DNA of 23,095 nt. Source: Betaproteobacteria bacterium (lineage in GTDB: Bacteria > Pseudomonadota > Gammaproteobacteria > Burkholderiales > Burkholderiaceae_C). Below the pieces are notes generated by a model that worked only from the letters and a program-made list of their open reading frames with translations, did no database searches and was not told where the DNA came from. The translations under genes were made by a program, and so were the position numbers. The DNA lies in contig RFTR01000009.1 of assembly GCA_009923345.1 (NCBI GenBank), positions 1-23,095 of the forward strand, read 5' to 3'. Shown one piece after another: positions 16,248 through 22,271 of this stretch. Each line of letters starts with the position of its first letter. The first letter of the stretch is position 1.

Positions 16248-16262
16248 TGTGATCTGATCACA
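16248..16262. promoter_or_regulatory. 15-bp perfect palindrome, candidate operator
   Basis: TGTGATC-T-GATCACA is a perfect 7+1+7 palindrome, followed by an overlapping CACAA-G-TTGTG palindrome (16259-16269). It lies between the cobA stop and the start of the SDR gene, 25 bases before the latter. It resembles a Crp/Fnr-type half-site pair but with one base less spacing, and GntR-type sites are also possible. No bound regulator is identified. Confidence 0.4.
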
Positions 16263-16304
16263 AGTTGTGCGTGGTGCCTATCTTGAGGGTGACAGACCTA
16301 GTAA

Positions 16305-17096
16305 TTAGCCTTGCGCGGTGTGCAAGTTGTGCGCGAAAGCATCGGACTGAACAGACGCTAATCCCTTCAACACATCCCCCACCACAATCACAGATGGACT
16401 GGCCAATGCCTCGCGCACGACTGTCTCGTGCAATGTCGCCAAAGTGCACACCGCATGGCGCTGGGCAGGTAAGCTGACTTGGTGGATCACAGCGACTGGT
16501 GTGTCGGCAGGCAGCCCATGTAACAAGTCGGCCTGTAACTGCTCAGCGCCCCGAATGCCCATATAAATCACCAAAGTGAGTTTGGCCTGCGCGGCAGTGC
16601 GCGAGAGGCTGGCCCAATCGACCCCGTCGCCAGTTTTGGCGTGCCCAGTCACAAACACCACGCCGTGCGCATGTTCACGGTGCGTGAGGGAGACACCCAG
16701 CGAACTCACGCCAGCCAGACCAGCTGTGATGCCGTTGACAACTTTTACCGCCACGCCATGGGCTTGCAGATATTCGACCTCTTCGCCACCACGCCCAAAA
16801 ATAAACGGGTCGCCACCTTTGAGGCGCACCACACATTCACCCGCAAGCGCTTCTTGCACCATCAGTTTTTGGATGAAGGCTTGTGGTGTCGATTTGCAAC
16901 CGCCACGCTTGCCTACATGGACGATGCGCGCCGTGGGTGCTGCATGCGCCAACACAGCGTCGCTAACCAAATCGTCGACCAGCAACACCGTTGCAGCAGC
17001 AATGGCTTTCGCTGCTTTAAAAGTTAGCAATTCAGGATCGCCTGGGCCTGCGCCGACTAAATAGACACGGGGTTGTGAAGAAGTGAGAAAAGTCAT
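16305..17096 (-). CDS. cobA: Uroporphyrinogen-III C-methyltransferase
   Basis: S-adenosylmethionine-dependent enzyme of 263 residues that methylates uroporphyrinogen III at C-2 and C-7 to give precorrin-2, the branch point to siroheme and cobalamin. Motifs: VYLVGAGPGDPELLT (11-25), VVRLKGGDPFIFGRGGEE (89-106), NGITAGLAG (usually P-G-I-T-A) and IYMGIRGAEQL. It is a stand-alone SUMT, without the CysG oxidase/chelatase domain. The ATG at 17096 overlaps the ybiB stop by four bases (ATGA), so translation is probably coupled. In relatives this pair often sits near nitrate/nitrite assimilation genes that need siroheme; none of those is in view. Confidence 0.95.
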   Translation of the reverse strand: MTFLTSSQPRVYLVGAGPGDPELLTFKAAKAIAAATVLLVDDLVSDAVLAHAAPTARIVHVGKRGGCKSTPQAFIQKLMVQEALAGECVVRLKGGDPFIFGRGGEEVEYLQAHGVAVKVVNGITAGLAGVSSLGVSLTHREHAHGVVFVTGHAKTGDGVDWASLSRTAAQAKLTLVIYMGIRGAEQLQADLLHGLPADTPVAVIHQVSLPAQRHAVCTLATLHETVVREALASPSVIVVGDVLKGLASVQSDAFAHNLHTAQG

Positions 17097-17998
17097 AGTT
17101 GTATAGCTTGCAAGACTGCTTGCACTTGGCGCTTCAAAGACTCAGGAACCGCTAAGTCACCTTTTAAAACCGCAGCGTTGTAGCGCGCAGTCGTCTCAGG
17201 ATCTATCTCGCTCGGCCATTCAGGCAAGCGCGTCAACGACCCTGATTGTCCCTCGACCAAAGTCGTGCGCTGGCCGTCAACAAATGCTTCCATCGGCGGA
17301 CAACGCCGCGCATCTGCCACTGCTTCGCCCTCCGTGCCGCGCAACAAAAGCGCGCGCTCACCGGTCAACTCGAACGTCGCAGCCATGGACAGCGCGTATT
17401 CAGGGTGTGTGTAACTACTAACCAACAAAGTTTTGCCGACCACGGGGTTCATCAATTTGACCAGGCTATGCGCTGGGTTGCGTAAACCCACCACGCGCCG
17501 CACATCGAGCAAACGCTTTAAGCCCGTAGACAAAATTTCGGTTGGCACAAACGCTGCCTCACCCAACTTAACTGGCCGAGGTGCGCGCAACGCATTCACC
17601 CCCATGGCAGCAAAAACCTGCTCGCTGGTTACACGCGTCGACTCGGTTGCACATCCATGCACGACCACAGCAAGTCCTTCGCGCGCCAACAATTGCGCAA
17701 GCAAAGGTGTCATCAAAGGCAATCGACGCGCGCCGTTGTAACTAGGTAATACAACAGTCCAGTTATCAGTAGGTACTTCTATGCGATGCAAACGCGCATG
17801 CACTGCATCCAAAAAACCGGCCATCTCGTCAGGCGTTTCGCCCTTTATGCGCATAGCCAAACAAAATGCACCAATTTCTAAATCGCTGACTTGTGCATCC
17901 AAGATCTGACCCATCAAATCTGCAGCTTGCAAACGATCCAGCGCCCGAGCACCATCCCGCCCGCGCCCAATTTCTTTGATGTAGTGACCAATCGCCAT
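17093..17998 (-). CDS. ybiB: YbiB-family DNA-binding protein (TrpD2)
   Basis: Protein of 301 residues with the anthranilate phosphoribosyltransferase fold. E. coli YbiB (TrpD2) lacks that enzyme activity; it binds nucleic acid non-specifically and belongs to the LexA regulon. Matching segments: YIKEIGRGRDGARALDR (5-21), DLEIGAFCLAMRIKGET, VLPSYNGARRLPLMTPLLA, VVVHGCATESTRVT and ALLLRGTEGEAVADARRCP. The start chosen is ATG at 17998 (MAIGHYIKEIGRG), which fits the family. The frame stays open to 18136, but that extension runs through the palindromic repeat and has no family similarity. I saw no clear LexA box. It is coupled to cobA by an ATGA overlap and divergent from icd. Confidence 0.9.
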   Translation of the reverse strand: MAIGHYIKEIGRGRDGARALDRLQAADLMGQILDAQVSDLEIGAFCLAMRIKGETPDEMAGFLDAVHARLHRIEVPTDNWTVVLPSYNGARRLPLMTPLLAQLLAREGLAVVVHGCATESTRVTSEQVFAAMGVNALRAPRPVKLGEAAFVPTEILSTGLKRLLDVRRVVGLRNPAHSLVKLMNPVVGKTLLVSSYTHPEYALSMAATFELTGERALLLRGTEGEAVADARRCPPMEAFVDGQRTTLVEGQSGSLTRLPEWPSEIDPETTARYNAAVLKGDLAVPESLKRQVQAVLQAIQL

Positions 17999-18038
17999 AA
18001 GAAGTATTGTCCAGTAACCGCTCTCTCTCGCACCCGCA

Positions 18039-18122
18039 GTCAAGAGAGGCAGTGGGGCCTGCATGTGGCGACATCCAGAGCGAAGCGAGGAGCCACATGC
18101 AGGCCCCACTGCCTTTCTTGAC
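18039..18122. repeat. 31-bp-stem palindromic element in the ybiB-icd gap
   Basis: Positions 18039-18069 pair with 18092-18122 over 31 bases, with a single G-T pair and no gaps, around a 22-base loop (18070-18091). It fills the centre of the 232-base divergent gap between ybiB and icd. It lacks a T-run on either side and no protein is encoded nearby to mobilise it. Such a stem would be a strong RNA hairpin in either direction or a DNA cruciform. It is likely a dispersed repeat (REP/MITE-like) rather than a terminator. The rest of the gap (17999-18038, 18123-18230) holds only weak promoter-like boxes, such as TACAAT at 18158-18163 towards icd. Confidence 0.85.
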
Positions 18123-18230
18123 GAAGCGAATGCCAATTAGCCGTAAGGGGGGGTCGATACAATCGCAGCAAGTTGCGCGCCAACTAGGCCCCAACGAACT
18201 GTTTTACCGATTTCAAACCAAGAGTGCCCC

Positions 18231-20462
18231 ATGGCTACTGACAAATCCCAAATCATCTACACCCTGACCGACGAAGCGCCATATTTGGCAACCCACGCTT
18301 TTTTACCCATCATCCGCACCTTCACGGCTCCTGCTGGCATCGACGTGGTCGAGAGCGATATTTCAGTTGCCGCCCGCATCTTGGGCGAGTTCCCAGAGTT
18401 TTTGACCGACGCGCAAAAAGTACCTGACAACTTGGCTGAACTTGGCCGTTTGACACTTTTGCCTGACACCAACATCATCAAGTTGCCCAACATCAGCGCA
18501 TCGGTGCACCAATTGGTGGGCTGTATCAAAGAATTGCAAGGCAAGGGCTACAAGCTCCCAGACTTTCCAGAAGATCCCAAAACCGACGAAGACAAAGCCA
18601 TTCGCGCGCGCTATTCCAAGTGTTTAGGTAGCGCTGTAAACCCCGTACTGCGCGAGGGCAACTCTGACCGCCGCGCTCCCGCAGCTGTCAAAAACTACGC
18701 CCGCAAAAACCCCCACAGCATGGGCGAGTGGAGCATGGCTTCCCGCACCCACGTGGCGCACATGAAGCATGGCGATTTCTACCATGGCGAAAAGTCGATG
18801 ACGTTAGACAAAGCGCGCGATGTCAAGATGGATCTCGTGACTAAGAGCGGCAAAACTATTGTGCTCAAGCCTCTGACCAAACTGCAGGAAGGCGAAATCA
18901 TCGACAGCATGTATATGAGCAAAAAAGCGCTGTGTGACTTCTACGAAGAGCAATTCGAAGACGCCCGCAAAACCGGAATGATGCTTTCCCTGCACGTCAA
19001 AGCCACCATGATGAAGGTGTCTCACCCCATCGTCTTCGGCCACGCAGTCCGTATCTTCTATAAAGAAGCGTTCGAGAAACACCGTAAGTTGTTTGACGAG
19101 CTCGGCGTCAATGTGAACAACGGCTTGGTGAACTTATACGAAAAGTTAGACAGCTTGCCAGCGTCTTTACACGACGAAGTTATCCGCGATTTGCACGCTT
19201 GCCATGAGCACCGCCCTGAATTGGCGATGGTCGATTCGGCCAAAGGCATCTCCAACTTACATGCGCCGAACGACGTGATTGTCGATGCCTCTATGCCTGC
19301 CATGATCCGTATCGGCGGCAAGATGTGGGGTGCCGATGGCAAGCCCAAAGACACCAAGGCTTTGATTCCAGAAAGTACCTTCGCGCGCATTTACCAAGAG
19401 GTCATCAACTTCTGTAAAACCAACGGCAATTTCGATCCCCGCACTATGGGCACCGTGCCCAATGTGGGTCTGATGGCGCAGCAAGCTGAGGAATACGGTT
19501 CACACGACAAAACGTTCGAGATCAGCGAAGCAGGCGAAGCCCGCATCGTTGATCTCGCCACAGGCGAAGTGCTTTTATCTCAAAACGTGGAAGAGGGCGA
19601 TATTTGGCGCATGTGCCAAGTCAAAGACGCGCCGATCCGCGATTGGGTGAAGTTGGCTGTGACCCGCGCGCGCAATTCAGGCATGCCTGCTGTGTTTTGG
19701 CTGGACCCCTACCGTCCTCATGAAAACGAGTTGATCAAAAAAGTTGAACTCTATTTGAAAGACCACGACACCACGGGTCTGGATATTCAACATCTGTCGC
19801 AAGTACGCGCCATGCGTTACACCTTGGAGCGCGTGGTGCGTGGTATGGACACCATCTCGGTCACCGGCAACATATTGCGAGATTACCTGACCGATTTGTT
19901 CCCCATCATGGAACTCGGCACCAGTGCCAAGATGCTCTCCATCGTGCCTTTGATGGCAGGCGGCGGCATGTATGAAACCGGCGCTGGCGGGTCTGCTCCT
20001 AAGCATGTCAAACAGTTGGTAGAAGAAAACCATTTGCGTTGGGACTCGCTAGGTGAGTTCTTGGCATTGGCCGTCAGCGTGGAAGAGTTGGGCATCAAAA
20101 CCAACAACGCCAAAGCCAAAATTCTGGCCAAGACCTTGGACACCGCAACTGGCAAATTGCTGGACAACAACAAGAACCCTTCCCCCAAAACTGGCGAGTT
20201 GGACAACCGTGGTAGCCAGTTCTATTTGGCGCTCTATTGGGCACAGGAATTGGCCGCGCAAAGCGAAGACAAAGAGTTGCAAGCGCATTTCGCCCCTTTG
20301 GCCAAAGCCTTGGCTGCGAATGAACAAAAAATTGTCGATGAACTCAAGGCTGTACAAGGCAAGCCAGTAGACATCGGCGGTTACTACATGCCTGACCTGA
20401 CCAAAGTGGTCGCAGTGATGCGACCCAGTGCAACGCTGAACGCCACATTAGCGGCTGCGTAA
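18231..20462 (+). CDS. icd: NADP-dependent isocitrate dehydrogenase, monomeric type
   Basis: Oxidatively decarboxylates isocitrate to 2-oxoglutarate with NADP in the TCA cycle. It has 743 residues, the length of the monomeric (type II) class (741 in Azotobacter vinelandii), and is unrelated in sequence to the short homodimeric E. coli Icd. Residues matching the substrate site of the Azotobacter enzyme, offset by two, are Ser134, Asn137, Arg141 and Arg147 in GSAVNPVLREGNSDRRAP. Other typical parts are PHSMGEWSMASRTHVAHMKHGDFY (shortened: PHSMGEWS and HMKHGDFYHGEKSM), VRGMDTISVTGNILRDYLTD and ETGAGGSAPKHV. ATG at 18231, weak ribosome-binding site. Its TAA is immediately followed, in frame, by the TTG start of tsaD. 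Confidence 0.97.
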   Translation: MATDKSQIIYTLTDEAPYLATHAFLPIIRTFTAPAGIDVVESDISVAARILGEFPEFLTDAQKVPDNLAELGRLTLLPDTNIIKLPNISASVHQLVGCIKELQGKGYKLPDFPEDPKTDEDKAIRARYSKCLGSAVNPVLREGNSDRRAPAAVKNYARKNPHSMGEWSMASRTHVAHMKHGDFYHGEKSMTLDKARDVKMDLVTKSGKTIVLKPLTKLQEGEIIDSMYMSKKALCDFYEEQFEDARKTGMMLSLHVKATMMKVSHPIVFGHAVRIFYKEAFEKHRKLFDELGVNVNNGLVNLYEKLDSLPASLHDEVIRDLHACHEHRPELAMVDSAKGISNLHAPNDVIVDASMPAMIRIGGKMWGADGKPKDTKALIPESTFARIYQEVINFCKTNGNFDPRTMGTVPNVGLMAQQAEEYGSHDKTFEISEAGEARIVDLATGEVLLSQNVEEGDIWRMCQVKDAPIRDWVKLAVTRARNSGMPAVFWLDPYRPHENELIKKVELYLKDHDTTGLDIQHLSQVRAMRYTLERVVRGMDTISVTGNILRDYLTDLFPIMELGTSAKMLSIVPLMAGGGMYETGAGGSAPKHVKQLVEENHLRWDSLGEFLALAVSVEELGIKTNNAKAKILAKTLDTATGKLLDNNKNPSPKTGELDNRGSQFYLALYWAQELAAQSEDKELQAHFAPLAKALAANEQKIVDELKAVQGKPVDIGGYYMPDLTKVVAVMRPSATLNATLAAA

Positions 20463-21494
20463 TTGTTAATACTCGGAATCGAATCTTCTTGTGACGAAAC
20501 TGGGGTTGCTTTAGTAGAGGGCGGGGCGCATGCGATCCCGCAACTTCTTTCGCATGCGCTTTACAGCCAGATCGCCATGCACCAAGCCTATGGCGGCGTT
20601 GTGCCTGAGCTAGCCAGTCGTGACCATATTCGCCGTGTCATTCCCTTGACGCGCGAAGTGATGTCCGAGTCGCACAAAACACTGTCGGATGTTGATGTCG
20701 TCGCGTACACACGCGGTCCAGGATTGGCTGGCGCCTTGTTGGTGGGTGCGGGAGTGGCGTGTGCACTGGGCGCGTCTTTGCAAAAACCTGTGATCGGTGT
20801 CCACCACTTGGAAGGGCATTTGTTGTCGCCGTTTTTAAGTGCCGATCCACCTGAATTTCCGTTCGTGGCTTTGTTGGTGTCAGGCGGTCACACCCAGTTG
20901 ATGCGCGTCGATAGCGTAGGGCATTACATCTTGTTGGGCGAAACGATCGATGACGCCGCCGGCGAAGCTTTCGATAAATCGGCCAAGCTTTTGGGGCTTG
21001 GGTATCCGGGTGGTCCTGCTCTGTCCAAGTTGGCGGAGTCGGGTGACCCAACCGCCTTTAAATTGCCGCGGCCTTTGTTACACAGCGGCAATTTGGATTT
21101 TTCATTCGCAGGACTCAAAACGGCGGTGATGACCCAAGCCAAAAAACTGGGCGACTCGATCGACCAGCGCAAGGCCGACCTGGCTGCTTCCACGGAAGCG
21201 GCCATTGTGGAAGTTCTGTTGAAAAAGTCTCTGACAGCTTTGCAAGACACAGGCTTAAACCGATTAGTGGTCGCCGGTGGTGTAGGCGCCAACCGCCATT
21301 TGCGTGCGCAACTCAATGCGGCCTGCGCCTGGCGCGGTGTGCGGGTGCATTACCCCGAATTGCATTTGTGCACCGACAATGGCGCCATGATCGCCATGGC
21401 CGCTGCTATGCGATTGCAAGTGCAACCAGCGCTGGCGCAGAAAAACTACGGTTTTGATGTCAAGCCGCGTTGGCCTTTGGCGGACTTGTCTTAA
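20463..21494 (+). CDS. tsaD: tRNA N6-threonylcarbamoyladenosine transferase TsaD
   Basis: Catalytic subunit that moves threonylcarbamoyl to A37 of ANN-decoding tRNAs, working with TsaB, TsaE and TsaC. It has 343 residues (E. coli 337). The ASKHA-fold start LGIESSCDETGVA (3-15), HQAYGGVVPELASRDH (40-55), TRGPGLAGALLVG (83-95), the metal-binding HHLEGH (114-119) and the C-terminal GGVGANRHLRAQL are present. The start is TTG at 20463 directly after the icd TAA in the same frame; no Shine-Dalgarno is visible and the next Met (39) would remove essential sequence. The last 15 codons and stop are duplicated downstream in a perfect 81-bp tandem repeat. Confidence 0.96.
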   Translation: MLILGIESSCDETGVALVEGGAHAIPQLLSHALYSQIAMHQAYGGVVPELASRDHIRRVIPLTREVMSESHKTLSDVDVVAYTRGPGLAGALLVGAGVACALGASLQKPVIGVHHLEGHLLSPFLSADPPEFPFVALLVSGGHTQLMRVDSVGHYILLGETIDDAAGEAFDKSAKLLGLGYPGGPALSKLAESGDPTAFKLPRPLLHSGNLDFSFAGLKTAVMTQAKKLGDSIDQRKADLAASTEAAIVEVLLKKSLTALQDTGLNRLVVAGGVGANRHLRAQLNAACAWRGVRVHYPELHLCTDNGAMIAMAAAMRLQVQPALAQKNYGFDVKPRWPLADLS

Positions 21495-21608
21495 CGCGGG
21501 TAAGCGGGAGAATTTCAGTTTTTATAATACGGTTTTGATGTCAAGCCGCGTTGGCCTTTGGCGGACTTGTCTTAACGCGGGTAAGCGGGAGAATTTCAGT
21601 TTTTATAA
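21447..21608 (+). repeat. Perfect 81-bp tandem duplication over the tsaD 3' end
   Basis: 21447-21527 and 21528-21608 are identical in all 81 positions. Each unit holds the last 15 codons of tsaD plus its TAA (48 bases) and 33 non-coding bases. The second copy is untranslated, since the first stop ends the gene. The junction creates a perfect TATAAT (21523-21528) that the end of the second unit lacks (TATAAG), but no good -35 is at the right distance. Confidence 0.95.
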
Positions 21609-21725
21609 GCATCTAATGCATACTAATAAATTACTGCCAGCCTTGGTCGACGCTAGGGCAAGTGCAGTCGCTGAGCCCATGCCAAACGAAGAGAGAGAAG
21701 CAAAAGGCCACAAATTACCCTAAAG

Positions 21726-21734
21726 TGCTATAAT
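21726..21734 (+). promoter_or_regulatory. Extended -10 promoter for rpsO
   Basis: TGCTATAAT (21726-21734) is a perfect extended -10 (TGnTATAAT). No good -35 is found 16-18 bases upstream, which extended -10 promoters can tolerate. Transcription would start about 21741, giving a leader of about 76 bases before the rpsO ATG. The gap between tsaD and rpsO (21495-21816) otherwise contains the second duplicate unit, about 110 bases without recognisable features (21609-21725), and the leader hairpins. Confidence 0.65.
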
Positions 21735-21740
21735 TTTCAG

Positions 21741-21790
21741 GCTTTGCTTTAGGGCGAAGCGCACGTTGGGCCAACTTCCACGGCCCAACG
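21741..21790 (+). promoter_or_regulatory. Two-hairpin rpsO mRNA leader, candidate S15 autoregulatory element
   Basis: Hairpin 1: GCTTTGC (21741-21747) pairs with GCGAAGC (21754-21760), 7 bp including a U-G pair next to a G-C pair, loop of six. Hairpin 2: CGTTGGGCC (21764-21772) pairs perfectly with GGCCCAACG (21782-21790), loop of nine. TTCC in loop 2 (21776-21779) can pair with GGAA of the rpsO ribosome-binding site (21807-21810), which would form a pseudoknot. S15 is known to repress its own mRNA in several bacteria through different leader folds; its role here is inferred. Confidence 0.5.
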
Positions 21791-21816
21791 CAAGTCAAAT
21801 ATTTAAGGAAAAAACC

Positions 21817-22080
21817 ATGCTGACTGCAAAAATTGCTGAAGTCGTCAAAGACAATGCGCGCGCCGCTAAAGACACAGGTAGCCCAGAAGTGCAAGTTGCA
21901 CTTTTGACCGCCCGTATCAACGAACTCACCCCCCACTTCAAGACACATGCCAAAGACCACCACGGTCGCCGTGGCTTGTTGCGTATGGTGAGCCGTCGTC
22001 GCAAATTGCTTGACTACCTCAAGTCCAAAGACTTCGACCGTTACTCTGCGCTGATCACCAAACTTGGTCTGCGTAAGTAA
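21817..22080 (+). CDS. rpsO: 30S ribosomal protein S15
   Basis: Primary 16S rRNA-binding protein of 87 residues (E. coli 89), which organises the central domain of the small subunit. Recognisable: GSPEVQVALLTARINELTPHF (shortened: GSPEVQVALLTARI), HAKDHHGRRGLLRMVSRRRK and LDYLKSKD. The start is ATG at 21817 with TAAGGA seven bases upstream; the frame is open further upstream through the leader hairpins, but that part is not S15. It has its own extended -10 promoter, a structured leader and an intrinsic terminator, and is followed by pnp, the classic rpsO-pnp order. Confidence 0.98.
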   Translation: MLTAKIAEVVKDNARAAKDTGSPEVQVALLTARINELTPHFKTHAKDHHGRRGLLRMVSRRRKLLDYLKSKDFDRYSALITKLGLRK

Positions 22081-22097
22081 TCGTCTAAGCCCATGAC

Positions 22098-22132
22098 AAA
22101 CGCCTGAGTTATTCCTATAGCTCAGGCGTTTT
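22098..22132 (+). terminator. Intrinsic terminator after rpsO
   Basis: AAACGCCTGAG (22098-22108) pairs perfectly with CTCAGGCGTTT (22121-22131), ending in a run of four T (22129-22132). It begins 18 bases after the rpsO stop. The T-run is short, so partial read-through into pnp, as known for E. coli rpsO-pnp, is likely. Confidence 0.78.
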
Positions 22133-22195
22133 GCACTTGTTGCACTTAGCGACATTCACTCTCGGAAGAAGTCGAGGCGCAGATCGAAGCTGTGT

Positions 22196-22225
22196 CATTC
22201 CAAAAAAGAACGCTTTTCTGGAATG
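22196..22225 (+). promoter_or_regulatory. Hairpin in the pnp leader, candidate RNase III/PNPase autoregulation site
   Basis: 22196-22208 pairs with 22213-22225: 12 pairs and one A-C mismatch, closed by an AACG tetraloop. It sits 46 bases before the pnp ATG. In E. coli, pnp mRNA is controlled by RNase III cleavage of a leader stem followed by PNPase action. This stem is shorter than a typical RNase III substrate, so the analogy is tentative. No T-run follows, so it is not a terminator. Confidence 0.5.
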
Positions 22226-22271
22226 GCATCGTGTGCTGCACCGGGTTCCTCCCAAACCATAAGGAAGACAC

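Noticed and set aside
17999..18136. 46-residue N-terminal extension of ybiB
   Set aside because: The extension is encoded by one arm and the loop of the palindromic element and the adjoining gap; YbiB proteins begin at MAIGHYIKEIGRG-like sequence, matching the ATG at 17998.
21616..21723. 35-codon ATG frame between tsaD and rpsO (MHTNKLLPAL...)
   Set aside because: No ribosome-binding site, no recognisable family, and its frame stays open upstream only through the duplicated tsaD tail read in another frame. Not supported as a gene.
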